From: Bradyrhizobium sp.
GTDB lineage: Bacteria > Pseudomonadota > Alphaproteobacteria > Rhizobiales > Xanthobacteraceae
Direction of reading: 5' to 3'
Assembly (NCBI GenBank): GCA_028290305.1
Contig: JAQGKC010000120.1
Coordinates: forward strand, 1-11,005
DNA: 11,005 nt
In this document: positions 1 to 5,960 of the stretch, in pieces
Layout: each line of letters starts with the position of its first letter
Position numbering within the stretch: position 1 is the stretch's first letter
Notes under the pieces: generated by a model
Database searches by the model: none
What the model saw: only the letters and a program-made list of their open reading frames with translations
What the model was told of the DNA's origin: nothing
Position numbers and translations under genes: made by a program

Positions 1-857
1 TCATACCTCCGCACCTCCTCCACGCAGGTCGTCTCGAGCCCTTGCCGCGGAATTAGCTGGTCATAGAAGTGCGAAATGTCTTCGCGTTGATAGAGAATGC
101 CGCAGGCGATGCGATCCTGAACCTGCGTAGCGAGCGCCTTCGCCTGCTGCAGATTGCCTGGGTCGTGACCATCGGCATTTGCATCGAAGTACCTGTCCAG
201 CAGATATTCGTGTGTCGCGAAGTGATTGTATGTCGGACAGGCCTGGAGCATCTCGACGAAGGCAAAGCCGTGGTGCTGAATGGCCGCCTTGAGAATACGA
301 GTCATCAGCTTGATGTCGCCGCTAAAGCCACGCGCAACAAAGGTGGGGTTGAGTGAGAAGATCAGGTCCATGCTCGCCAATGTATGCTCGGGAATCCCGT
401 TGGGGCTCGTGTTCATTGGCTGGCTCTGTGGCGTGAGTGAACTCGCCTGCCCGGTCGTCAGCCCGTAGTTTGTATTGTTGTGCAGGACGAACGTGATGGG
501 ATAGTTGCTCCTCACGCCATGGACCAAATGCCCGATACCTTCCGAGAAAGTCGCGCCATCCCCGGCGAAGGCGATGACTGGAACCTTCATGTTTGCAAGC
601 TTCGCGCCTGCCGCAAATGGGATGACGCGACCATGGAGTCCATGGAAGCGGTAGCCCTCAATCTTGTCCGAGCCGTTGCCGTTACACCCGACATCGTAGC
701 AAAGGCAAACCTGCCACGGATGCAAATTCAGTTCTACCAGCGCATACTTCACGGCCGTCCAAATGCCATAGTTGCCGCAGCCGTCACACCAGATGCATTT
801 GGTTTCCGAATAGTAGTCGGAAAGAGCGGGCGGGCGGGTCTGCAGAGCGATATTCAT
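1..857 (-). CDS. korB: 2-oxoacid:ferredoxin oxidoreductase, beta subunit (partial, runs off left edge)
   Basis: This is the TPP- and [4Fe-4S]-binding subunit of a 2-oxoacid:ferredoxin (or flavodoxin) oxidoreductase. The family oxidatively decarboxylates a 2-oxoacid with CoA to acyl-CoA, passing electrons to a low-potential carrier. About 285 codons are open from the ATG at 857 to the window edge without a stop, and family members usually have about 280-340 residues, so little is missing. Visible features are KCIWCDGCGNYG (C24 and C27), YDVGCNGNG (C58) and QACPTYN (C207), a spacing that fits the four cluster cysteines. The TPP motif begins GDGATF and ends HNNTNYGLTTGQ. The start overlaps the alpha-subunit stop as ATGA (854-857), implying translational coupling. 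Extra cysteines C21, C51 and C53 are also present. The substrate (2-oxoglutarate, pyruvate or another 2-oxoacid) cannot be read from the sequence, so the symbol is by family resemblance. Confidence 0.9.
   Translation of the reverse strand, partial: MNIALQTRPPALSDYYSETKCIWCDGCGNYGIWTAVKYALVELNLHPWQVCLCYDVGCNGNGSDKIEGYRFHGLHGRVIPFAAGAKLANMKVPVIAFAGDGATFSEGIGHLVHGVRSNYPITFVLHNNTNYGLTTGQASSLTPQSQPMNTSPNGIPEHTLASMDLIFSLNPTFVARGFSGDIKLMTRILKAAIQHHGFAFVEMLQACPTYNHFATHEYLLDRYFDANADGHDPGNLQQAKALATQVQDRIACGILYQREDISHFYDQLIPRQGLETTCVEEVRRY
854..857 (-). promoter_or_regulatory. ATGA stop/start overlap joining korA to korB
   Basis: The plus-strand bases tcat read ATGA on the minus strand. The TGA ends the gamma-alpha subunit and the ATG begins the beta subunit, a typical arrangement for translational coupling of subunits needed in equal amounts. 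Confidence 0.85.
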
Positions 858-2701
858 GATGAGGTACCTGCATGGTCGAAACCGGGAAGATTCTCCTCGT
901 TTTCCGAGGTGCCCGCACATCTCACCATCACCGACGAAAGAAGCTCATCGTAGAAAAACGGTCGGCCGTCGTACTTGAGAATTTTATCCGGGATATCCAG
1001 GCCGCATTCCATCCTGATGAGCATGCCCAACTGCCCCTGATAGTTCTGCTCCACCAGGACAACGTGTTTCGACCGCTTGGCCAATCTCTGAAGCTCCCGG
1101 GTGCGGAGCGGCCAGAGATACGTGTAGTGCAAATACGCGATCTTCCGCCCTCGCAGTTCATCGCTGCCCATGACGTCCTGAAATACGTCACCGGTGCTTC
1201 CCCAGCCGATCGCGAGCAACTCGATTTCGTCGCCTGCATCCATCCAGTCGGTCGTCTTTGCGCCGCGACCACCGACACTCAAATGAGGTGCCGGAAGCCC
1301 CGTCTTTAATGCATGGAACTTCCGCAACCGCTTTTCCATCTGCAACTTGGCATTGAGGCAGGACTCATCCACGGCGCCCATGGAATTGTGTTCGTCGCCC
1401 TGGGCGCAATAGGTCGCCGCGTCGCTGCCGGGGAGCCACCGCAACGAAACGCCGCCCTTGGCGTGCAGGTCAAATCGATCAGAAGATTTCAGGAATTTCA
1501 GCTTTTCGGGATCGACAACGAGCCGGCCGCGATCGATATCGGCCTTTTCCAGATCGTAAGGGTGTTGCGTGTAGAGCGCCTCCGCGATCTGCTTGTCGGT
1601 GAGGACAATGACACTGATTTGATACTGCTCCGCCAGATTGAACGCGACCGGCATCAACTCGAAGGCATCCTGGCTGTTGCTGACCGCGATCACGCAGCGC
1701 GTGAATTCGCCGGCAGAGCAATTCGCAGCCTGCAAGAGACCGCTTTGAGCCGTCCAGGTCGGCAGGCCCGTCGCCGGACCGGGGCGTTGCGCCAGCACGA
1801 ACACCGTTGGGTTTTCGATCATGGCGTTCAGAGACAGTGTCTCGCTCATCAGATCAAATCCGACACCGGAGGTGGCGGTGAGCGCGCGGGTTCCCATGTA
1901 CATTGCCCCGCTCACGATCTGCGCGGCGGTGATTTCGTCTTCCGCCTGCTTAACCACCATGTGAGTCTTGTTTTCGAGTTCGGCAATGAATGACAGAAGC
2001 GGGCTGGAGGGCGTCATCGGGTAGCCGGCATAGAGCCGCACCCCCGCATGAACCGCGCCGAGTCCCATCGCTTGACTGCCGGTAATTAAAAGGTGGCTGG
2101 CGAAACCCTTGTCAGGCGGCGGCAACGCGACGGAGATCGTACCTTGCTCTGGATCGACAAAGGAATATCCCTCGTCGATACATCGCATGTTGAGTTCGAG
2201 CAGAGCTTTCTTCTTTGCAAACGTCTCTCCGACGAGGGACTTGAGGGCATCGATATCCTGGTCCAGCATGGACCAGACAAAGCCGGTCAGCAGCACGTTC
2301 GACAGAATTGCCCGCGCGCCGAGGCGATTGAGCATATCATCAACCGGGAAATAGACGACGCGAAGGCTTCGCTCCGCGATCAGTTTCTGATGATGCTCCG
2401 GAAACTGCCACCCGGGTGTCACGTGCAGCACGATCCCTCCCCGTTTCAGTTCATCCATGTTCAGCTCGAGACCGTGATGGTTGAGCGCGACAAGCACGTT
2501 CACCTTCGTTTCGGTGCTGCGGACGCCTTGATTCGAGATGTCCAGTTGATAGCTCGCATGGCCGCCCTTGATGAGCGAGGGATACTCGCGGTAGCCGAAC
2601 ACGCAGTAGCCGGATCTTTTGAGACCCTTGGCGATAATTGCGCCAATGGAGTTTATTCCCTGTCCCGAAGCGCCGACGATTTTGAGAGAGATGCGGGGCA
2701 T
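854..2701 (-). CDS. korA: 2-oxoacid:ferredoxin oxidoreductase, fused gamma-alpha subunit
   Basis: The 615-residue protein combines the gamma domain (about residues 1-180) with the alpha, pyrimidine-binding domain (about 200-600), the architecture of two-subunit KorAB enzymes. The gamma part opens with IVGASGQGINSIG and contains GYREYPSLIKGGHASYQ (about 36-52). The alpha part shows ITGSQAMGLGAVHAG, YAGYPMTPSSP (225-234), KQAEDEI (251-257), TATSGVGFDLMSE (275-287) and RPGPATGLPTWTAQ (306-319), all landmarks of the family. It has no ferredoxin-like cluster domain of its own, as expected when the clusters sit in the beta subunit. The ATG at 2701 lies 3 bp after the flavodoxin stop, and the stop overlaps the korB start. 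The acceptor is therefore plausibly the neighbouring flavodoxin. The family assignment is firm; substrate specificity is not assignable. Confidence 0.93.
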   Translation of the reverse strand: MPRISLKIVGASGQGINSIGAIIAKGLKRSGYCVFGYREYPSLIKGGHASYQLDISNQGVRSTETKVNVLVALNHHGLELNMDELKRGGIVLHVTPGWQFPEHHQKLIAERSLRVVYFPVDDMLNRLGARAILSNVLLTGFVWSMLDQDIDALKSLVGETFAKKKALLELNMRCIDEGYSFVDPEQGTISVALPPPDKGFASHLLITGSQAMGLGAVHAGVRLYAGYPMTPSSPLLSFIAELENKTHMVVKQAEDEITAAQIVSGAMYMGTRALTATSGVGFDLMSETLSLNAMIENPTVFVLAQRPGPATGLPTWTAQSGLLQAANCSAGEFTRCVIAVSNSQDAFELMPVAFNLAEQYQISVIVLTDKQIAEALYTQHPYDLEKADIDRGRLVVDPEKLKFLKSSDRFDLHAKGGVSLRWLPGSDAATYCAQGDEHNSMGAVDESCLNAKLQMEKRLRKFHALKTGLPAPHLSVGGRGAKTTDWMDAGDEIELLAIGWGSTGDVFQDVMGSDELRGRKIAYLHYTYLWPLRTRELQRLAKRSKHVVLVEQNYQGQLGMLIRMECGLDIPDKILKYDGRPFFYDELLSSVMVRCAGTSENEENLPGFDHAGTSS

Positions 2702-2704
2702 CGC

Positions 2705-3226
2705 CTAACACCAATCTACCGGCTTCGAAGCATCCACCAACTGTTTGCCCCAAACTCTTACTGCCTCCTCCTGGCCGTAGGGCTCGTCTATGATTTTGAG
2801 CGTTGGAACAATCAGCCGACCGTGATGGGCCTTAACGTAGTGCTGCAAATGATCGGCCGCTCGCGCCGTGTAGAAGTATCGATGGTCTCCAAGTCCGATG
2901 CACGCACACGGTTTGCCGGCCAAGTGCAGAGTCTTCGCCTTGTCATGGAGCAGCACCCACATGTGTGGATTCAATTGTCCCTCGATGCCCCCTGTATTCC
3001 AGGTCGAGGAGGCGAGCAGGAGAACATCTCCGCTTAACAAATCCTGTGGCTGCGTTTTCTCGGCCATCGTTTCCTCGATCTCCCAGCCTGGGGTAATGCT
3101 CTTCAAAGAGTCGATCAGCGCATCCACCACGTACTCCGTGTGACCACTAGTCGAGGCAAAGACGACATGGAGGACTCGACGAACGAGGTGCGGGACAGCC
3201 TCGGCGGCATTGGCGGTGTTGTTCAC
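2705..3226 (-). CDS. flavodoxin-like FMN protein, first intact gene of the oxidoreductase operon
   Basis: This 173-residue protein has a flavodoxin fold signature. A phosphate-binding loop FASTSGHTE (23-31) follows the first beta strand. A loop ASSTWNTGG (72-80) places a tryptophan where flavodoxins stack an aromatic on FMN. The third loop, IGLGDHRYFY (110-119), supplies the second aromatic. Its length matches short-chain flavodoxins plus an N-terminal tail of about 17 residues. The chosen start is GTG at 3226, preceded by a G-rich stretch (AGCGGGGG). The nearest upstream ATG (in AAGACATGCC) is in another frame and stops at once. It ends 3 bp before the gamma-alpha subunit, so the three genes are almost certainly cotranscribed. 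A flavodoxin encoded directly with KorAB suggests it is the dedicated electron acceptor. It could instead be a flavodoxin-domain oxidoreductase of another role, but the length leaves no room for extra domains. Confidence 0.88.
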   Translation of the reverse strand: MNNTANAAEAVPHLVRRVLHVVFASTSGHTEYVVDALIDSLKSITPGWEIEETMAEKTQPQDLLSGDVLLLASSTWNTGGIEGQLNPHMWVLLHDKAKTLHLAGKPCACIGLGDHRYFYTARAADHLQHYVKAHHGRLIVPTLKIIDEPYGQEEAVRVWGKQLVDASKPVDWC

Positions 3227-3621
3227 GAATTACCCCCGCTTTCCGCCGGCATGTCTTGGTTGCTCCTCTCGTCACCTTCAACGTTCCGATGGGAACAGCT
3301 TTCGGATCGAACTCGTTCATCAAATCCCAGAATTCGTCCCGCCGCTTGGAGACGTTTGCCGCGACTTGGCTATTGCTGCGCGCTCAGAGGCAGCTTCGCC
3401 TCGGCGCTGCGACCAAGACCGCGTGAATAGACAGCGATGCAAAATCGTATGGGGAGCATTCATGACGTTTTGTCCGCGACATGTGTTGTGCCCCGTGCCG
3501 TCGGATTGATGACGGTGTTCGTGCGCGCGGTGAGCTTGATGTCCAAATCACGGTCCAAACAGACAATCGGACCACCCGGTGTTCAGGCTAGGGGTTGAAA
3601 CACGAGAACGCCGCGCCTTAC

Positions 3622-3798
3622 GATGTTTTGCGTAGGCATGCTGCGGCAACGCCTTTCCCCAGGAACGGGCACCTTCCGCACGAACAGCAGCCGGACTGCG
3701 TCAACCGACTGCTGCTGGATTTTCAGGTTGTCCCAGTCGTTATGCGCGTGGGGACCTACAAATTCATCAAAGAGGCGTTCGTGTTACTCGGAGGCTGA
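3622..3798 (+). pseudogene. possible C-terminal fragment of an alpha/beta hydrolase
   Basis: The plus-strand frame reads RHAAATPFPRNGHLPHEQQP and then VNRLLLDF. This resembles the end of many alpha/beta hydrolases, where the catalytic histidine sits in G-H-x-P-H/x-E-Q-P followed by a final helix ending in LLDF. The frame then runs about 20 residues into unrelated wording before its stop at 3798. Nothing upstream in this frame looks like the rest of a hydrolase (no nucleophile elbow GxSxG). If real, this is a fragment left by rearrangement. The minus strand is also open across part of this stretch, so the call is weak. Confidence 0.3.
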
Positions 3799-3808
3799 GA
3801 TGCCGGTC

Positions 3809-3830
3809 TATTGTGCATATATTGTGCATA
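3809..3830. repeat. two perfect tandem copies of an 11-bp AT-rich unit
   Basis: The unit TATTGTGCATA occurs at 3809-3819 and again at 3820-3830, followed by the first three bases of a third copy (TAT, 3831-3833). It lies in the gene-free stretch, about 90 bp beyond the stop of the small helical protein. The direct spacing of one helical turn could suit a repeated protein-binding site, but two copies may also be simple slippage. Confidence 0.6.
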
Positions 3831-3919
3831 TATCGTTGGGCTACACGACCGGCCCATTGGAGTGGTTCAGATGGACTGTGTAGATGACAACTGGCCCCGT
3901 GCCGAACATCCCTACATTA

Positions 3920-4180
3920 CTAGTCATTTTCTCCGGCATGTCGGCTGTGACGCTGCCCATCAGGTGATGCAGGCCACTCGCCCTCAGCGTTAGCAGCCGA
4001 TCGAGCGAATGCTTTGGCCGCATCAACATGCGAAGCTTTCTCAGCTCGCCGCTGGTAGTCGTCGGCAAGGGACTTAAGCTGGCCCGCAACCGCTCGGTCG
4101 GTCATGGTTTGGGCAGCGCGGAGCAAAGTCTGTGCTGTTTTTAAGTATTCCTTGCCTCGTTGTGAGATCTGGAAGGTCAT
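3920..4180 (-). CDS. small helical hypothetical protein (86 aa)
   Basis: I do not recognise a function. The likely product starts at the internal ATG at 4180 (MTFQISQRGKEYL), not at the further upstream GTG or ATG codons, because this ATG overlaps the preceding stop as ATGA. A GAGG Shine-Dalgarno sequence also lies 5 bp upstream (4186-4189). Residues 10-65 are alanine-, lysine- and glutamine-rich and look like one or two amphipathic helices (LKTAQTLLRAAQTM, LKSLADDYQRRAEKAS). The tail is polar and probably disordered. The pattern is like the small hypothetical proteins common in Bradyrhizobium that have a Y/L-x-x-A helical repeat. No signal peptide or membrane segment is seen. It is the last gene of the XRE/Cys-rich set and is probably translated together with the Cys-rich protein. 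Confidence 0.6.
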   Translation of the reverse strand: MTFQISQRGKEYLKTAQTLLRAAQTMTDRAVAGQLKSLADDYQRRAEKASHVDAAKAFARSAANAEGEWPASPDGQRHSRHAGEND

Positions 4181-4398
4181 AGAGACCTCGCGCGATTCTC
4201 TGGCGCCTGGTCCAAGGCGATTTGGAGCCAGGACAGCCAATTGCGATCACTTGCCCGGCGAGCCCTGAAGCAATCGACGCACTTCTTGGAACAAAGGGGG
4301 GTTCGCCACGAGTAGTTCCGGACGAGACCAAACTTGCCATCACAAACTGCGCATCGCGCGACTCTGCCAGATCTAAGACTTTCGGAGAAGTTGGGCAT
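4177..4398 (-). CDS. small Cys-rich protein, possible zinc-binding (73 aa)
   Basis: The 73-residue protein has cysteines at 16, 19, 36, 40 and 43 (ARCAVCDGKFG and PLCSKKCVDCFRARR). The C-x2-C-x16-C-x3-C layout would suit a small zinc-binding fold, with a following helix FRARRASDRNWLSWLQIA. The start is well supported by a strong GAGGAG ribosome site (4405-4410) 6 bp before the ATG at 4398. The stop overlaps the next gene (ATGA, 4177-4180), and the upstream XRE gene ends 49 bp away. I recall very similar small proteins in Bradyrhizobium, annotated as hypothetical. The function is unknown; nucleic-acid binding or a modulator role for the neighbouring regulator is inference only. Confidence 0.65.
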   Translation of the reverse strand: MPNFSESLRSGRVARCAVCDGKFGLVRNYSWRTPLCSKKCVDCFRARRASDRNWLSWLQIALDQAPENRARSL

Positions 4399-4404
4399 TG
4401 TAGT

Positions 4405-4410
4405 CTCCTC
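4405..4410 (-). promoter_or_regulatory. strong ribosome binding site of the Cys-rich gene
   Basis: On the minus strand the bases read GAGGAG with a 6-bp spacer to the ATG at 4398. It is the best Shine-Dalgarno match in the window and fixes this start. Confidence 0.75.
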
Positions 4411-4447
4411 TTAGTATTATCGTCGCTGTTCGTCGATCATCCTTTTG

Positions 4448-4861
4448 TCACGGTCGCACTTCATGAGCCCGTGCGCTCTTCCAACTCATGCAATCTAAGA
4501 CGATCGCGATCAGCGGCTCAATTGAACGTAGGTAACTCGATCGCGTTCGGCTCGCATATGTGAAGCTAGGCTCATAGCGAATCCGTAACCGGCTCGGCCG
4601 CAACAAATCCGCTAATGTCATAGTGGCAGCTGACTTCTTGTGCCGCAGGACAAGCTCGAATCCGAGCACGTCAACCCACTTTAGGAGCATCTTGCCGCTG
4701 GGGAATTCGGCGCCTCTCTCGTACCTTCTCAGCGTGAAATAGCTGGACCCCATTCGCGCGGCGATATCCGAAACGGACAACTGCCAAGCAAGCCGGGTCT
4801 CAACGAGGCATTTGATTATCGGATGAAGATCTAGCGCCTCTATTCCTCTCTCGTGCCTCAT
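4448..4861 (-). CDS. XRE-family helix-turn-helix regulator (137 aa)
   Basis: The protein contains a Cro/C1-type helix-turn-helix at about residues 24-68: WQLSVSDIAARMGSSYFTLR followed by RYERGAEFPSGKMLLKWVDV. The motif gives the canonical A-x-x-M/L-G recognition turn, the RYERG loop and the closing hydrophobic helix. I choose the ATG at 4861 (MRHERGIEALDL) because GGAG sits 7 bp upstream (4869-4872). An in-frame ATG at 4921 would add 20 charged residues with no better ribosome site. The roughly 60 residues after LRHKK are basic and not recognised. Small XRE regulators of this kind often end near LRHKK, so the tail may be a readthrough extension caused by an old frameshift. It lies 49 bp upstream of the Cys-rich gene on the same strand and probably heads that transcript, perhaps regulating it. 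Confidence 0.72.
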   Translation of the reverse strand: MRHERGIEALDLHPIIKCLVETRLAWQLSVSDIAARMGSSYFTLRRYERGAEFPSGKMLLKWVDVLGFELVLRHKKSAATMTLADLLRPSRLRIRYEPSFTYASRTRSSYLRSIEPLIAIVLDCMSWKSARAHEVRP

Positions 4862-5103
4862 CTTCCAGCTCCGTCTGTGGGTCAAACCTCGCTCTTGTGA
4901 ACGCGCCTCACGGTCAAGCAATCGGCGCCCGACCGGCTGAAAGATTGGCCGACGAAAATCGGTTATTCCATTGTACGGAGGTAAGCGCCCTTTATCTCAT
5001 GGTGTTGGACGCCTATACGAAAGGTTTCCCTTCGGGCGCAGGTTCCAAAGATCCGCGGGGTTTCCCAACTGATAAAGGCCCATTCTGATCTGCGATCTCA
5101 TGG
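4862..5103. other. intergenic stretch upstream of the XRE regulator
   Basis: No gene is seen here. It should hold the promoter of the XRE gene set. It contains a short hairpin-like CCGA...TCGG (about 4951-4964) and two spaced GGTTTCCC words near 5024 and 5060, neither convincing as an operator. Confidence 0.4.
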
Positions 5104-5241
5104 TCAGGCACCATGGCGCGCAGCAGCGTCGCCGGCGAGCGTGCCCAGTCGCAACGACATCAAGGTACCTTGCAGGAGAAGGAGCGTAGGCGTTCCTACT
5201 TCCTTCGACGACACGAAGCGGTAGGTGAACACGTTCGTCAC
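5104..5241 (-). pseudogene. remnant of an alpha/beta-hydrolase carboxylesterase (MhqD-like), N-terminal part only
   Basis: From the GTG at 5241 the frame reads [20 protein letters not shown] and then LLQGT. This is the beginning of phospholipase/carboxylesterase-type hydrolases, which have PTLLLLHGTGGDE at this place, followed by a D-L-x-x-L helix. Here the oxyanion-hole region is cut short. The text jumps from QGT to [19 protein letters not shown] and a stop at 5104. The GGDE segment is therefore lost and the remaining 170 or so residues, including the GxSxG nucleophile, are absent. The GTG overlaps the TGA of the dioxygenase remnant (GTGA), the ancestral operon arrangement. Family knowledge: such esterases accompany hydroquinone-type ring-cleaving dioxygenases (the Bacillus MhqO/MhqD pairing). 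Confidence 0.6.
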
Positions 5242-5520
5242 GACGCCGCCTTCTCGAGAACGGGCAGCACGCCATCGATCTCCTTGCGACGCGGTTCGAG
5301 AAAGTTCGGTAGCTCCAAGTCCCGACCAAGGGCCTCGACCGGCTCGTAAAGCCGGCAATGTCGGTCGCGATATCGAACAGAACGCCGCCCGGCTCGCGGA
5401 AGTAGATCGAGCGGAAGTACTTGCGGTCCTTCTGTTCGGTCGGATGCCTTCCTTGAGATAGTAGCGAGAATTATCGTCTGGCGATCGCCAGGCCGCTTCG
5501 ATCCGAAAAACGCCACGTGG
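5238..5520 (-). pseudogene. remnant of a ring-cleaving (VOC-family) dioxygenase, C-terminal end, frameshifted
   Basis: Three pieces of one C-terminus can be read in two frames. A start-side piece, HVAF, lies near 5516. A middle piece, [20 protein letters not shown], is in a second frame at about 5380-5440. The last piece returns to the first frame as [20 protein letters not shown] and [15 protein letters not shown], with a stop at 5238. In this family, related to MhqO and PcpA, the [15 protein letters not shown] segment carries the glutamate that ligates the active-site metal. The LGxxLxLPxxLEPxRxxIE tail is characteristic. The remaining roughly 220 N-terminal residues are missing, and upstream sequence belongs to a different remnant. 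The fragment cannot be functional. The ancestral enzyme would have cleaved hydroquinone- or catechol-type rings. Confidence 0.72.
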
Positions 5521-5521
5521 C

Positions 5522-5840
5522 CTAGCCAGCCCCCAGATCCTCGGTTCTAGACGCCTCCAACCGCCGAGGGCGGCGCATCTTCCTCCGCTTCAAAACATCA
5601 TGAGTCGCGCCGGCGGCGCGTTGCTCGGCCTCAGTCAACGGAAAGGTGAGAAGGAAGGAAGATCCTTCGGCGGCGCAAGACGTATGAACGCGGCCGCCCA
5701 AACTGCTGGCCAACTCGCCGTTGATCGCAAGCCCTCGACCGCGCCGGATGGGTTCAGGTGCCGAACATTGTCAGAGACCCCGCACTTTGCGATGTTGCCT
5801 GCAAGCATCAACTTCACTCGCAATTCTGGATGTTTAGCGT
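5522..5840 (-). pseudogene. remnant of a sensor histidine kinase C-terminus (HATPase domain), frameshifted
   Basis: Two overlapping minus-strand frames join into one HATPase end. The first reads ELRVKLMLAGNIAKCGVSDN (about 5765-5823). After a frame change near 5750 the second reads RRGRGLAINGELASSLGGRV, then HTSCAAEGSSFLLTFPLTEA (about 5600-5750). The order S-D-N (N/G1 box), R-G-R-G-L (G2 box), L-G-G-R and F-P-L-T fits the end of HisKA_2/HWE-type kinases common in Bradyrhizobium. The dimerisation/H-box domain and any sensor domain are absent. About 35 residues beyond FPLTEAEQRAA run as non-family text to a stop at 5522. It abuts the dioxygenase remnant without a gap, so the two were probably brought together by deletion. 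Confidence 0.55.
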
Positions 5841-5960
5841 CGAATTGTACGTCGTGCCACATTGGTCAGTAGCTCGGATACAATCAGTCCAAGCATCCAG
5901 CAGGGTTCTCCTTCTAGCCTTTGCGATCCACAACGCGCTTGTTGGCATTAGCCACGATTG

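Larger units (their letters stand above)
3227..3919. other. 693-bp stretch with no intact gene; short fragments and a small tandem repeat
   Basis: No complete gene is visible between the flavodoxin start and the stop of the small helical protein. On the minus strand an open frame (3147-3383) runs into the flavodoxin and contains protein-like wording such as SKRRDEFWDLMNEFDP at about 3300-3350. A 40-codon minus-strand open stretch sits near 3465-3585, ending GTTHVADKTS. On the plus strand a possible alpha/beta-hydrolase tail lies near 3628-3735. A tandem 11-bp repeat is at 3809-3830. A promoter for the flavodoxin operon should lie here, but I found no convincing -24/-12 (sigma-54), NifA or FixK/FNR site by eye. 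Confidence 0.5.

Noticed and set aside
1313..1993. Plus-strand open frame of 226 codons inside the gamma-alpha subunit
   Set aside because: Antisense shadow of a gene with strong family motifs; the Arg/Gln/His-rich composition is typical of shadows.
2093..3037. Long plus-strand open frame (314 codons) opposite the oxidoreductase and flavodoxin genes
   Set aside because: It mirrors the well-supported minus-strand genes, has no recognisable motif and spans the gap between two real genes; it is an antisense shadow.
3361..3380. Possible -24/-12 (sigma-54) promoter in cttggctattgctgcgcg
   Set aside because: The GG and GC have the right spacing, but the flanking consensus bases do not match and it points away from the flavodoxin operon.
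3466..3500. Possible NifA upstream activator (TGT-N10-ACA) around tgtccgcgacatgtgttgtg
   Set aside because: TGT and ACA are present but the spacing is 5 bases, not 10; other TGT words there have no partner.
5022..5064. Two GGTTTCCC words about 36 bp apart as a possible repeat or operator
   Set aside because: Only 8 bases are shared and there is no symmetry or position relative to a promoter to support it.
5561..5573. Short CCGCC-GAG-GGCGG hairpin
   Set aside because: Only a 5-bp stem in GC-rich remnant sequence and no T run; expected by chance at this composition.
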